A DNA stretch of 64,000 nucleotides. It comes from Pterois miles (lineage: Eukaryota; Chordata; Actinopteri; Perciformes; Scorpaenidae). A program made the position numbers and the translations under genes. The notes beneath the pieces were generated by a model. That model worked only from the letters and a program-made list of their open reading frames with translations. It was not told where the DNA came from and searched no databases. Shown in pieces: positions 12,098 to 24,941 of the stretch; the first letter of the stretch is position 1; every line of letters starts with the position of its first letter. The stretch covers positions 558,001 to 622,000 of the forward strand of contig CAMQGK010000565.1 in NCBI GenBank assembly GCA_947000775.1, in the 5' to 3' direction.

Positions 12098-12178
12098 CAA
12101 CTGGACATCACCGTGACCCACCATCCTTCCTCTTTGATTCCTGTTTGGCGAGTCCATCTCCTCCTCCTCCTCTGTCCA

Positions 12179-12370
12179 TCAGAGGGCCTGTATGCCCGCT
12201 GACCTCTCTGCAACCAGGCGCTCGCTCAGCTCCCACAGGCTGGCAGCGGTGCTCTGGTCCTGGGCCTGGATGGACGGCAAGCAGCGGAAGCAGTTGTTGA
12301 AGTACATGCCGCCCAAACCCTCCAGCTCCGGAGCCACGGCGCAGTACACCGTGGTGGCCGCCCCCTGTTG
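12179..12370 (-). CDS. WWOX: WWOX terminal coding exon (partial gene; C-terminal 63 codons plus stop)
   Basis: This exon encodes the C-terminal end of WW domain-containing oxidoreductase, a protein with two N-terminal WW domains followed by a short-chain dehydrogenase/reductase (SDR) domain. Only the SDR tail is in this window. Reading the minus strand from 12370, the peptide begins QQGAATTVYCAVAPELEG, continues LGGMYFNNCFRCLPS and ends SERLVAERSAGIQAL before a TGA at 12181-12179. These blocks match vertebrate WWOX as I recall it: the QQGAATTVYCA and LEGLGGMYFNNC motifs are nearly unchanged, and only the final residues differ. The exon opens in phase 0 directly after an AG acceptor, which agrees with human WWOX, whose last exon starts at codon 353 (c.1057). 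The open frame continues upstream of 12370, but that stretch is intron and has no WWOX similarity. The WW domains, the NAD-binding glycine motif and the catalytic Tyr-Lys pair lie in exons beyond 64000. I see no break or frameshift. Confidence 0.96.
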   Translation of the reverse strand, partial: QQGAATTVYCAVAPELEGLGGMYFNNCFRCLPSIQAQDQSTAASLWELSERLVAERSAGIQAL

Positions 12371-12410
12371 CTGTGGACAGAGAGACACAGAAAGAGATGC
12401 CAGTTCAGCA
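12371..12410 (-). other. WWOX: 3' splice site of the last WWOX intron
   Basis: On the minus strand the exon is preceded by a pyrimidine-rich run ending CTCTCTGTCCACAG, with the AG at 12372-12371. A branch-point-like GCTGAAC lies at 12409-12403, with its candidate branch A at 12405, 35 bases upstream of the exon. The signals are complete and well spaced, so the exon is probably used. The first exon bases after the AG are CAACAGGGGGC. Confidence 0.9.
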
Positions 12411-13037
12411 AGCGACTCGTGAGACGAGATGGCGTCATCCTGAAGGAGGAGACAAAATACAGAGAGCCCATTAACTGACTCAGACATCAGGACGTGTCCT
12501 TGTCCAGAGAAAAAGAGAGGACAAACATTGCTATGTCCTCTGTGAGACACAGAAAAAGAGACAGCAGGACCGAGTGTCAACAGGAAAATAAAAAAAAAAA
12601 AGAAAAAGACTCCACACGCTGTCTCTCCCCTCTTCCTACAGCCCATGATGACTGGGTCATATTACCATGGGAACAGCATAACCCCTAACTGTACATATAT
12701 TTATATACATATATTTATTTATTTATTTCTTTACCTGGTGTGTACTGGACCTCTGGCTATACGGGACCATGAGAATGCTACAGATGAACATGAGGATGAC
12801 ACCAGCTCCTGTCTGGATGGGATTCACCAGGGGAAACCACAGCTTTTATGTACAGTGTAAAAGAGCAGGTTTTAATGCCTGTAATGGTTATGAATATGTA
12901 TATTTTCACATGATGTGTATAAGGGTTGCACCAGGCTTTCAAAGTTGAGAATAAGTATTGGAAATGATGCAAGTACAATTCTGTACCTTCGTGATTAAAC
13001 ATAAGTTGACTGGTTAAAAATAAGCGATACTTTCACT

Positions 13038-13038
<1 letters not shown>
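12411..13038. other. Intronic DNA next to the terminal exon
   Basis: Contains a short A-tract near 12592 and an ATTT-rich stretch near 12700-12730. No further exon or element was recognised. Confidence 0.5.
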
Positions 13039-13125
<87 letters not shown>

Positions 13126-13146
13126 ACACAGCACACACACATACAC
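13039..13146. repeat. (CA)n microsatellite
   Basis: Pure CA from 13039 to 13120, then interrupted by TACA and GCAC units. Confidence 0.97.
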
Positions 13147-14661
13147 CACAAGGCTTTCCCTCTGGCTCTTTCTCAGAAAGTCCTCTCTCATTTTTTTTAG
13201 GCAAGTTTAAATCTGAAGATCACTCAAGTCTCAACCCAGAAATTGACTCTGCTTCATGTCATCTCAAGCCGAGACGCACTGTAAAAGTAAAACATTATTT
13301 GGACGCAACCTGCTAAGTTCTCTAATACACCCTGTCCCATCAGTCAGTAATTAGCAGGGATATTCTTGGAGGATTTCTGTGACATTTCCAAATGAAAGTT
13401 GAAACTGCAGCAGAATAAACACGTCAGAGAGAATTACACACATAACCCAGCTGCTCAAAGAGGGATCTTTCATGTTGCGGCTCGGGCTAAAAGCTGCTGT
13501 GACAGCTTCCCTGCAAACTCCGGGAGCTGGAGACGACTTCTATGCGGCCACATGAAATGGCTCGCCTCTTTATCTCCCAATGAGAGGCAGCGAGAGCGAG
13601 ATGGGGGGCAGAGAGAGTGAGAGGGAACACTGATGTGGAGGCCGAGGACTAATGTTTAGCACAGAGCACTGGCACACGGTGAGACAAACTCATACACGCA
13701 GCAGTCAAACACAGTACACACATGCATAACGAAGCCACAGTACATGCCAGCTGTTTGAACAGCTTCCTAAAGCAGCTGTGAGACAAACACACATGAAGTG
13801 GAAAGATCCATCGAGGTCTAAAGTATTTCACATGCAAGTACAAACATATGCACAGAAATGCAAATGCAATGAATGACGACCAGATTCCAAGAAATATTTT
13901 TCTCATCAGCGCACACTCACTTACACACAACCCCCTCTAAGCTCTAAGTAAACTTCCGCCAGGAGGAGCCCTGGTGTGTAACGTCGCAGCAGCAGATTGA
14001 GTGTGTTTGAAGTGCAGTGTGATGAGAGAGCTGGTAAACAGCAGATGAAACGGCAGCATCTCTCTGTGCGCCGCTGTCTGTCTCACCTGCCAGTGGGGCG
14101 ATAACTTCATCCACATCACATGTCGCCATATCAAAGACAGACAAATGCCAAGCAGTGTCTCAGAGTTGCAGGTTCACACACACTCAGTTCAACTCATCTC
14201 CCTCGCTTAGGGCATCTGATTTAGCTCGTCTGAAAGCTAAATGCCTTTTTAACTCCACTGAAGATTTCGGTGCCGCATGCTCTGACTCGCTGACGCCCCC
14301 TCCCCTTGAACTTGGCTGACTTTCAAAGCGGTTTGTTTGTGACCAGTTAGTTTGGTAACTGGTCCTGCTGCAAGTTGAAATATTGATAAAGAAAATCCTT
14401 TCACTGTCATAATCCAGATTTATATGGCTGACTTCATAATTCAGTATTTTTTTTTTTTTTCATAGAAAAGCAAGTCTGTAGTAGTTTCTCTATGCTGCAA
14501 CAGTCCGGTTAGCAGTGCAATGACTGTTTGTGTCCAGCAATGTGCTATCTTACTGGTGTTTAGCTCATCCCCCTCACCACTTGACCCTGTGACCTCTGTA
14601 GAAGATAAGGCTGATGAGATTAGGCATTAACATGCTCAACCACCCACCACAGCCATCTATC

Positions 14662-14663
<2 letters not shown>
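13147..14663. other. Intronic DNA without recognised features
   Basis: No gene, RNA gene or mobile element was recognised. A T-tract lies near 14447-14460. Confidence 0.45.
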
Positions 14664-14734
<71 letters not shown>

Positions 14735-14755
14735 GTGTGTGTGTGTGTGTGTGTG
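14664..14755. repeat. (TG)n microsatellite
   Basis: TG array with a single AGG interruption at about 14733. Confidence 0.97.
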
Positions 14756-15179
14756 CGCAGATAGGAGGTAAAAGGGGTGTGTGAGGTAGTGAGCGAGAGA
14801 ACAAGAGGGGGTGGGCAACAATCTCGACACACTTGCGTCACACAATTAGACATAAACGTATTCATATGTGCATGCCTGAACATGAGCATGCGCCTGCACA
14901 CGAGCACGACGAGCAGATATGCAAATAAACATTTGGGACAATCTACATGAGAGGTAATATCACTGAACCAGTGTGCATCATACACATCTGTGGTGTAACA
15001 GACATTTCTAACCCCATGTGCAACTGTAGATTATGCCTGTAAATTTAGCCGTCTACAAAATGATGGATTTTTGCTGTGTGTCTTTCTATCTTCTGCAACT
15101 AAATGTGAATCAATACCTTCTTGTGTACAGTAGTATCAGAGAGACATCGGTGGTGTTTTAGAGTTGTTCTCTACTACCC

Positions 15180-15612
15180 AGAGCTGAAGACTTTGACTTG
15201 ACAAGAGACTTGACAACAAAAACGTGAACAGTTCTGACTGGATAACACAGTAACAATAAGTCAATTTGTCGTGTTGCAGGTTATTGAAAAGGTTTTGTAG
15301 TAAATAAAGAGCATATATGTGATCATTATGATTACATTTATGATTGTTGTGTTGCCCTGCTTATTGCTGTGCAATAAGCCAGTCGCAAGGATCCACCTAC
15401 ATCCATCAATAGATATTTCTTATTACGCTTTAAAATATCTAATAAACTGCATTGAGGAGACTTGATCTCAGCTATGTCAAACATTATTTAAGAAGGTTTT
15501 TTTGACAAGTGCCATGTCATTGATTAACACAGTCAGCATTCAGAGACCTGAGCAACTCCAGTGAAGACCTGAGACTTGACCAAGACTTGTTTTAAATAAC
15601 TTGAGACTTTGC
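15180..15612. repeat. Possible decayed interspersed repeat with ACTTGA motifs
   Basis: Both ends carry repeated ACTTGA/AGACTTGA words (15187-15215 and 15560-15610), a pattern I associate with a common teleost repeat. Termini and target duplications are not clear. Confidence 0.3.
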
Positions 15613-17689
15613 TTTAACATTCCCCAAAACACAAACAGCTCTGCTATTACCACAATGATTTGGGTGGGGGAGAAGATGGGACAGATCACCAACAACAACC
15701 CTAAATCTAAAATCCTCTACGTAAAAAAAATAAAATCACTGCATCACAGCAATATGACAAACCAAAGGAGCAGGGCAGTTCTTCTGTTTATATCTGCTTT
15801 TGTGGGAAACAACAAAAACACACCCAAATGCTCACGAAACACCCAGCAATAAGCAGCAATGAGCCTGCACTTAGCCTGGGATCCACTACTACGGCTCTGG
15901 AACTGCTCTGGGATCAGATCCAAGTCTTCCAACCTCAGTATCGACTCAATACCCGTGGACCTCATGGACTCGCAATAGAAATGTCCTTGTATAATGTTAC
16001 GCAATAATAACCAGTTGCTGAAAACTCCTTATTGAGCGTATTCAAAAGCAAAAAGGGGATGTGGGGGAGATGTGATGTTGTTGAATTAACAGTAATGTTA
16101 CTTTGCCGTGTTGCGTTCTGTGTCTTCATCATCCAAGTTGTACTCAGCCATATGAGCTTCCTCTGACCCTGTGCATGTGACCCTTCACCCCCACACATCT
16201 GTAGTTATGACACTGACCTCTCCCTCTGACCTGGATGTAAATAAACCCAGTACTGTAGAGCAGTCTGTTTTTGGCCCATCCCTGTACATACAAAACCTGT
16301 AAATACAAACAGCTATGCATGCTGAAAACCTAGCAATTCTTTCAGGTACTTTTATAATCCCTAAATTCTCATATGGCATGTGCTGAAAAACAAAAGAATA
16401 ATTTTAAAAAAAAGTAGAAAAAAGAAAAGATTAAAAATAAAAAAAAACGGTTTAAAATAAATGAGTTGATAATATTGTCAGGCAATATTCTCTCTTGGAC
16501 AGTGTGTGTAGAGTCTTCCTGTTTTCTTACTCCTGTGGGTGGTTCTCTTCCTTTGCCTGTCCTTCTGTGTTTCTGCTCACCATCTGTGTCAGTTGTTGTC
16601 AGTTGGCATTTGTATACAGCAGCGAGGGTTGAGGCAGAGCAGAGAAGAGAGGGGCAGCGTTCACCAGCTGACCTCTGTGATGGCGCTCCAGCAGTGCTAT
16701 ATGTTGGCAAAGCTATCCATGCCTGGGACATAATTTGAGAGAGTTCATTTCCTGGCATGAACCACAGATCATTACGGCATATGTCCACGCTTGTCGTGTG
16801 AAGGCCCTCTGGATATGCAGCAGGTCAAGACAACAGTTTAGGTTGGAACCAAATATTCGTTTTTATAATTTTTGGTAGCCTGCTTTAAGTTTGGTAAGCT
16901 GGCGATCTCAGACAAGCGGCATCCTGTGATTTGAAGTACCCACTGTGTAGTTCTATAGGGGAAACAAATTCTCATCATTTTGTGCAAATGCTATTTTATC
17001 CCCAACTTTATCCTAAAAGCGTAAACTACAGATTTTTTCTCATCTATAAGTGATAAAATACCTGAATTCTACTTGATGAATGAACCTTATTTTCTAAAAC
17101 CCAATGCCACAAGGCTACAGCCTGCATTTGGAAAATATTTCCTGGCTTGTAGCCCCATGCATTGAAGGGATCAGGAGGAGTGCAGTTTTTGCCTCAGCCC
17201 TCTGCCCGGCCTCGTGGACTAGCTATCCTGAAAGTGGGATTCCAAAGGGATTGTGATTCTGTTTCAGGAATGTTTTTTTTCAGCCTGTGATGTTTCAAAT
17301 AGATGGAGGTGTCTGATTTTTAATCTGTGCTAAAGATATTTTACATTTAATAAATAACCATTGAAATCAAAAATGTCCTCAGTGTGTATGTGCAGTTGAT
17401 GTGCGAGCGCGTGTGTCTTTGCCCTCAGCTGTGGTAACCTCTGCGAGCCGACGGCTCAGCTGAGCGTGCCTGGCCCAGCTGTAGAGGGAATCCTGGGTAA
17501 CGCGGTCCCCTCAGATAAACAAGCTGTCCCTCTATTCAGCTTGACCGCTCGACCAAGAGGAGAGGAGATTAGCACCTCAAACACCTCAGCGCACACTTCA
17601 GAAAGTACCCCGACACTCACCCCTGTGACTCTGCAGTGACCTCTGTCACCCCGTCTGAGGTAGGCCAAAGGTCACAGTAGACGTATGAA
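15613..17689. other. Intronic DNA without recognised genes
   Basis: A-rich sequence lies at 16388-16450. The overlapping opposite-strand frames at 16369-16788 show no family features. No mobile element was named with confidence. Confidence 0.45.
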
Positions 17690-18080
17690 AGTAAAGGTGC
17701 TGTACATTTTTTGGCTGGACCGCAGATGGCCAGCCCAACAAATTCAGAAGTCTGTCACTTGTCACAGTGATGAAGTTACACATTTGGTCAGCCAAGTGTT
17801 GTAGTTTCTGTTGTAGATGATCTAAATCTAAAATTAAACAAAATTCAGTCGTGGCATAGCCTGTTTCTCACTTAAAATGTTTTCAAAAGTCAAAAGATTT
17901 TGGTGGATTGTTTGGATGGAATAACAGAAAGTTTATGAGCAGGCCGCCATGTTGTTTCCTGTTTGAACGGCAAGCAGAAAACCAAGGGCCAATCAGGTGC
18001 ACTGAATGATAGGTTACGCCACGGCTTGAACGGCCAGTTGAATGGAGCAGTGAGTCCTCACTGGACCTGGACATGTACCG
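17690..18080. repeat. Possible interspersed repeat
   Basis: The segment around 17940-18060 (GCCGCCATGTTG, GGGCCAATCAGGTGCACTG) resembles dispersed teleost repeats I recall. No second copy exists in this window and the ends are undefined. Confidence 0.25.
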
Positions 18081-20962
18081 CTTGACCTAACATTATAGAC
18101 ATAACCACTGACTATTTATGTAAAAATTTAGCCCATTTAGCCATAATCCACATTACTCTACAAAATAATTCATTTCAACACATCCAGCAGCACTGAATAA
18201 GGCTTTATTGGAGTCGGAGCCATGTACATAATCGGACTGAGAGCTTGTTTAGATCCCCAGAGAACGACCAGCTCTCCTCATCATGGGCCTCCCCAGTGAT
18301 TAGTCTACCCCTGGTCATCTGTATGTACTAAACTCTATTTCATACCCTCCATTAGCCCACAGGCGGATGGCTAATATTCACCTACGGGCAGTGTGCTCCC
18401 CTGAGGGGCATTAAGGACAGGATGGAAGGACCGGCCTCCTCCCTCCCTCTTTCTCTTTCCGTTCCTTCATCATGCCTGCTCAATCTCTCTCCGTCTGTCA
18501 GCCTTGCCCCCTGCTCCTTCCTCGGTCCTGCTCTTTTCCATCAACCCTCTGCAGATCCCTTTTCCCCTGCAGCCCCATCCCCCTCCGGCCTCATAACTTA
18601 CAGCACTGGGCACACTGTAGCTGAGGTCTCATGGGTAAACGGTCATAGTAGGACCTCTTGGAGGTAAATGGATCTCTTTCCCTGGAGTCCCAGATCACAG
18701 ATGAGCCCCTCTGACACTCTTTCTTTCTTTATAAGCAGGCGGAGTGATGTAGTAGAAGATGAGAAGGCAGAGAGAGAAAGGAGCAGAGGAATAAACTATG
18801 TAGGAGTGACAGGAACACAACACAAAGCACAGCAGAAACCCCACCGCACTATTTCCCTCTCTTTCTTTCTGCAGCCCTCCCTTTACCCCTTTTGCGCCAG
18901 ATAAGATCAACCGAGTGTCAGTCATCAACGGCCTCCTGTCACACCGTGATTGTTCATTTGTTTTGTGTGTGTGTGTAAATGTGCAGTCCAATGCGACATC
19001 GCTGCATACATTTAATGCCTGCATGTTTGAGGGAACAATAGAAGAGGAAGTGAGGAACGAGGTGGAGGGAATGCAAAGGACAAGGGGTAGGAGGAGGAGG
19101 AGGAGGAGGGGAGGCGTAAAGCCGAGAGGGGGGACAAGGAGAGCGGAGAAGGAAACGAATGAGAGGAGGAGGTGAGGGAGCTAGGACACAAGGCATCCAA
19201 GGGGAAAACGACGAGGAGTCAGAAGGACTTGCGCAACGACTGTGAAACTATCTCATTTTTATCTTGCGAGAGGACTTCCGAAGTGATCCGCACAACCTAA
19301 TTATTTTCCCCTAATAAAAGCAACATATGCTAAGACAATAAAAGGCCTTATTGGACACCTATTCATTAAAGAGGAGCAGTAAAAGGAGCAGGACTCTGGC
19401 ACAGGGATTAGCTTTTAAAAGGGCTTTTCTCTGGCTAGAAATGGCCTTAGTCTTCCTTTAGCACGCCCATTTGGGTGCATAGCCCACCATAAAAGATCTG
19501 AATTATACATGAAGAGACCCGGCTGCTTTATTGGCTGTGATCTGCTTTTTCACTCTCACCTGATTGCGTCGCTGCGCGATACCTCAAAGTTCGAACCCAA
19601 TCACTCTGAGCTGTGTAGGAAAACAAGGTGTGCAGTTTTGAGCGAAGAAATGTAAAGTACATATTGGTGGCGACAACCATTCAGCAGCAATAAGATAACC
19701 CATAATTCACAAAAGTTGGTCAAGTTAGTAACACCTGGTTGAAACAACGCACGTCGGCGACTCAAGTGTGACAGTTTGACACAGTGAAGTCATTATTCCA
19801 TATGGTCAATGTACTGTAAGTGTCAGTATGTTTCTATTATGAGCAGAGCAATGCTGTCTGTGTGTCGGTGTGTGAGTGTGTGATGAGCTGGTGTAATAGG
19901 GCCACACACAGGTGTGTGTATGCTCACCTCCTCACTGATGCACCAGCTAATTGGTCTCCTGCGGCAACCTGACATATTCACACACTCACGATCTCTCGCA
20001 CACACATTTTCAGGTGTGCATGCACCAAAAAACACACAAACATACAACGTAGTGCGCAATACAGTACATATATCCACATGTGCAAATATGCACACATGTG
20101 CAAACACACACGTGCACATGGCAGCCCGCAGAGTGAGTTTCCAAATGAACTCATTATCACAGTGCTGACTCCAAGTGAAGAATGACACCCTAACAGACTG
20201 CTTCTACTGTACACACACCTACTGTAAAGTACTGTAAAAGAAAAGAAAATCCAGCAACCACAAAGGCGTACTGTAAAACACGAGCTATGAAAGAAAATAT
20301 ATCTCTCCAAAATTTTGTTATTTCTCCACCAAAGGAAAAAAAAAATGCAGGAGCCCCCTTGACACAAAAAACACAATGCAAAAAATGATCTGGCTTTTTG
20401 TTATGTTAAATACAGGTGATGATAGCAGCCGTCACTCCAACAGCAGCAGACATGCACCCGGCTGTAACAATGACTGAGAATACAATCCCTACAATTTAAC
20501 ATTACAACTGGGGAGGTAGCCCTATTGTTCAACAGAGCAGAGATACATTTTAAAGCAGAACCCTTCCTGCTTTAAATGTATTTTTAGGCAAATGACTGAC
20601 ATGGTTGGGAAAAAAAATGACTGTGAATGATAAGTAGTCTAGTCCCACTGAATGCTCAATAAGTGTTGAGAATGAAATGATTGTCCTCATTTCCCCCATG
20701 ACTGAATGATATGTTTTTTTATCCTCAGTATTCTGTTTGTTTGCTTTAAGCTTCGTCTTAACGCAATCTTAAGTTCATCTTCCTCTTTGGCTGCAGTAGG
20801 AAATAAAAACAGTCTGTTCACACTGTCTATCCTGCTCATGAGCCATTCTCCTAACCCCCCCCCCTCCTTCCCTCGTGGTGGAGGTCGAGAGAGGGATGTT
20901 CTGTTTTAAATAAGAAGGCAGCACTGGCCCATTAAACTCTGATAGTAATGATATTAATTTGG
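18081..20962. other. Intronic DNA, candidate regulatory block at 19260-19520
   Basis: Pyrimidine-rich sequence lies at 18430-18590 and a (GGA)n stretch at about 19088-19110. The block at 19260-19520 is repeat-free, AT-rich and carries CCTAATTATTTT, CCTAATAAAAG and repeated CTTTATTGG-like words, so it is a candidate conserved element. No gene was recognised. Confidence 0.3.
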
Positions 20963-21343
<381 letters not shown>

Positions 21344-21868
21344 TGAGAGAGTCAGAGAGATCTGCTAATGGGATAGATTAGTGTGCCCTTGGTCACATCG
21401 GCTACATTGGAGTGACTGCAGCTGTGACTTATATCCACGTCCCCCCTGTTCACCCCTGTTTTACTCTCCTCTACAGCACTTTCTCCTGCTTGTCTTCCTC
21501 TGACCCCTTCTCCCTGTCTCTCTTCTGATACTCCAGAGCGTCACATTTTATTTTGTCTTTTAGCCTCTATGGGTAAAGACTTGTCATCACCAGGTTTATG
21601 ACGGGTTGCTGGGAACGTCATCAGAACAGAAGCTGAGTAATGATCATGGAAAGGATGACAGAACTGTGTTAGTGCTGTTTTTTTTCATTTATGGATCTTT
21701 TTTAATGGAGCCTAATGAACACAGAGGGCTTTACTAATCAATACACAAATAAAGTGTTAGTTACATACTGAATGAAAAGCTGTCACAATCAACTCAATTG
21801 CACCTGCACAAGTGTTGCCATTTACTAGAGTCTTTTTTCATTTAATTCTAATTCTAATATATTTTAAT

Positions 21869-22629
21869 TTGGGCTGTTGGTTGATTAAAGTATTTAATCA
21901 CGATAAAATTACTTGATTGTGCAGAGTTAATTGGAATTAATCGCACATTTTTTCATCTGTTCAAAATGTACCTTAAAGAGAGATTTGTCAAATATTTTAT
22001 ATTCTTATCAACATGGAAGTGAGCAATTATGCTTGCTTTCTGCAAATTAATCTAGATATCCATTATTGGAAATCAATGAACAACACAAAACAATGACAAA
22101 TATTGTCCAGAAATCCTCACAGGTACTTGATTTAGCATAAAGAATTATGCTAAAATCACAACATGGCAAAGCACAGCCAAACGGTAACAACAGCTGTCAG
22201 TGTGTCAGTGTGCTGACTTGACTATGACTATCCCCAAACTGCATGTGATTATCATGAAGTGGGCATGTCTGTAAAGGAGAGACTGGTGGGTACCCAGAGA
22301 ATCCATTTTCATTCACATATCTTGAGGTCAGACATCAAGGGACATCTTTGAAATTAGCAGTTTTACCTCGCCAAAATTTTGCATATGTTTGTAGCATTAT
22401 TTAGCCTCCTTCATGTCAAGCTAGTATGACATAGTTGGTACCAATGGATTCCTTAGATTTTCTATTTTCATATGATAACACAGATTCACTATGAGCTACA
22501 AACTGGTGCGCTTTAAACTGCCACCTGCATGCTAAAAATCACAAGTTGCATTAATGTGTAAAAGAAATTAATGGGGTTAAAACAAATTTGCATTGACATG
22601 TTATTATTGTATTAACTTTAACAGCCCTA
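21869..22629. mobile_element. hAT-type MITE with perfect 8-bp target duplication
   Basis: The left end TTGGGCTGTTGG and the right end AACAGCCCTA are inverted. ATTTTAAT occurs exactly at 21861-21868 and again at 22630-22637. The interior carries ATTTAATCACGAT-like and GATTATCATGAAG segments and is non-coding. It is the same family as 62003-62627, in opposite orientation. Confidence 0.92.
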
Positions 22630-22796
22630 ATTTTAATTCATATCTGCTGCATAAGTTTGGGTTTGGTCATTTCTCCATGTCGCCAGCTTGGTATTGAAAT
22701 TTTAATGGGTCAATGAATTGAATGCATATAGAGGTGCAAGTGAGAAAACCTGAGAATCAGAGGAAATGGCAGAGAGAGGAGATAGTAAACTTGGTT

Positions 22797-23640
22797 TCTT
22801 AAAGCTGTGGTTGGTAACTTTGAGCAAATATGATGAAAAGTTATTTTCATAAAACTATCACTTTATCCTCACAGTAGTGAGGCAGAATGAGACAGATCAT
22901 CTGAGAAAAAAAGTTGCTCTGTGTTCACCTGTGCTCCTAATGGCATTTGCAAGTTTTCAGAGCACCAGAAAAAAATTAACCAATCGGAGTCGAGGAGTCT
23001 CTACAGCAGCTGCTTGAAAACTCAAGAACTCTGATCAAAAGGTCAAACTAGGCAGCGCTGATCAAATATGAATCAGTATGCTGTTACTGTAATGCCTATT
23101 TCTCTCCTCAGATGTCTTCAGAAACATCTTGTGGTTACTGTTTAGCTGTAAAATGAGAGTTTGTGACCTGGCCACCATGTTGAAAACAGTTGAGCTGAAA
23201 CAAAGCACCGCCAATCAACAGGAGCAAACTTTCTCAATTTATTGGAGTTCTCGAGTTTCGTGAGCAGCGATTGACAACTGCTGCAGAGACTGCTGCAGAG
23301 ACTGCTCAGCTCCGATTGTTTGTTTTCCTTCTGCAATATTGCAAATGCCATCAGGAACTTAGGAGGACACCAAAGGCACATATTTTTTTTTGTTCTGTGG
23401 TCTGTCAGGATATAGTGATTGTTAATAAAAATATTTTTTTTTTATCATATTTGTTATCAACTTCAACTTTAAAAGAAAGAACACCTCATCTAGAGGAAAA
23501 AGGTGCCAAGATTTTAAAAAAAATTGCATTATGAAAAGTGGGCGTAGTTACTCTTGGGGCAAAACAAAAAAAAAAAAAAAAAAAACAAACAACTGCAGAG
23601 CATTGACCTTTACTTGTTATAATGAATGTAGAAAGCTGTT
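22797..23640 (+). repeat. Interspersed repeat, second copy of the 1685-2376 family
   Basis: Starts near CTTAAAGCTGTGGTTGGTAA. It shares long segments with 1690-2100, including ATCACTTTATCCTCACAGTAGTG, CAGAAACATCTTG and TGTTTAGCTGTAAA. It contains two and a half copies of GCAGAGACTGCT at 23280-23310 and an A20 run at 23566-23585. The 3' boundary is approximate. Confidence 0.6.
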
Positions 23641-23822
23641 ATCCCTACCAATGAACAGTCTAGGGAGGTCGCTTTACCTTTAAATTCCTTCATTCAACAG
23701 GGAAATCTAGTGTCAATTATGTCAAAATTTTCTCAGTGTGCTTATTGATGAAACATGTAAAACTTGGTCATGTTTTATCTGTGAATTTGCGGCCTGTATT
23801 TGAGTCACTTATCAGGCTATGA

Positions 23823-23854
23823 CACTAATAAGATCTGTCCAGATCTTATTAGTG
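23823..23854. repeat. Perfect short palindrome (15-bp arms, 2-base spacer)
   Basis: CACTAATAAGATCTG (23823-23837), then TC, then its exact reverse complement (23840-23854). It can extrude as a cruciform or fold as an RNA hairpin. It lies in otherwise unremarkable intronic sequence and is not a recognised transposon end. Confidence 0.95.
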
Positions 23855-23907
23855 CTACACTGCTAAATATACTCACATACACTGTCTTTCCGGCACACAC
23901 GCACACG

Positions 23908-23910
<3 letters not shown>

Positions 23911-23961
<51 letters not shown>
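23911..23961. repeat. (AC)n microsatellite
   Basis: Pure AC run, preceded by imperfect ACGC units. Confidence 0.96.
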
Positions 23962-23964
<3 letters not shown>

Positions 23965-24941
23965 CACATGCCTTCATACATTCAAACACACACTGAGCTT
24001 CAAAGCAGTAAAAACACCATAATGGGATGAGCTACCGCAGTGTGCATTATAAGAACAAACTGAATGTATTTATCTATTTTTATTGGTATGCTGATCCATG
24101 TGTATGTGTGTGTTTGTGAGTCAGTGTGAGTGTGTGTCCCAATATGCTCCTGTGAGTATGTGTGTGTGTGTGTGTTTCCGTGTGTGTCCACGCTGACCCC
24201 ATCTCGGCACTCCTGACCGGTTGAATGCGGGCTGCATAAATTAGTGCTGATGCTCCGCGATGTAATTATGCTGCTGTCAGTACGGCCCCTCTACTCAAAT
24301 TCATTTTAATAAAGTTGGTCTCCAAGGTTACCGACCGGGGGTCACCTTCGGTGTCAGCCCCTATGGATCGCGCCCACGGAACGTTCTGAAAGTCTGCGGT
24401 CGGACTACGGTAACACCATAACACGACAGCCTGAACCCCCCACATCAAAACACACACACGCCTCCCACTGACTTCCTGAGGATGGAGAGAGGCGGGTGGC
24501 AGAAACGAGCAGGGAGGAAATGAGGAGGTGGTATGCAGAGAAAGAAAACTGTTAAAATGGAAAGGTAGAGTTGAAAATGTGGGGAATGGAGGTGTGGGAG
24601 GGTGAAAAGGGAGAGAAGGAAGGAACAGAAATGAGAGGAAGAGTAAAAAGAGAGCAGGGGAACAAGGGTAGAGGGACAAGGAGAGGGCGAGGGAGTGTCT
24701 CTCCTGGGCAGATGGCGGGGTGTATTCTCATTTGTCCTGCTACAGTGTGTGTGTGCTAACACTAACCTCCAGGGCAGAGCTGCAGCACAGAACACACTCT
24801 CAATTAGCCAATAACACAGACCTGTGCACACAGCTGGGACGGGGGAAACGGCACCGCTCTGGCCCCACGCAACAAATAGTTAAACGTACAGGGACAGAGG
24901 ATGAAGTCCCATGTAAATAAAGAGTGTGGATTATTTTCAAA
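23962..24941. other. Intronic DNA: candidate regulatory block and a purine-rich tract
   Basis: Positions 24195-24385 are non-repetitive, with ATAAATTAGTGC, GATGTAATTATGC and TTCATTTTAATAAAG words, a candidate conserved element. Positions 24478-24700 are strongly purine-rich on the plus strand. No gene was recognised. Confidence 0.35.

Larger units (their letters stand above)
11935..12178 (-). other. WWOX: WWOX 3' untranslated region (estimated extent)
   Basis: This is sequence downstream of the WWOX stop codon on the minus strand. It has no coding character. It contains two AATAAA hexamers in the right orientation (see the separate entries). The low-coordinate boundary is an estimate, about 20 bases past the more distal hexamer. 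The true cleavage site cannot be read from sequence alone. Confidence 0.6.

Noticed and set aside
12371..12646. Upstream extension of the WWOX exon frame to an ATG
   Set aside because: The frame crosses a strong splice acceptor, and the extra residues have no WWOX similarity and include a poly-Phe run from a T-tract.
19580..19620. tRNA-like B box (GGGTTCGAAC) and A box (GCTCAGAG) on the minus strand
   Set aside because: The two boxes are only a few bases apart, so no cloverleaf is possible.
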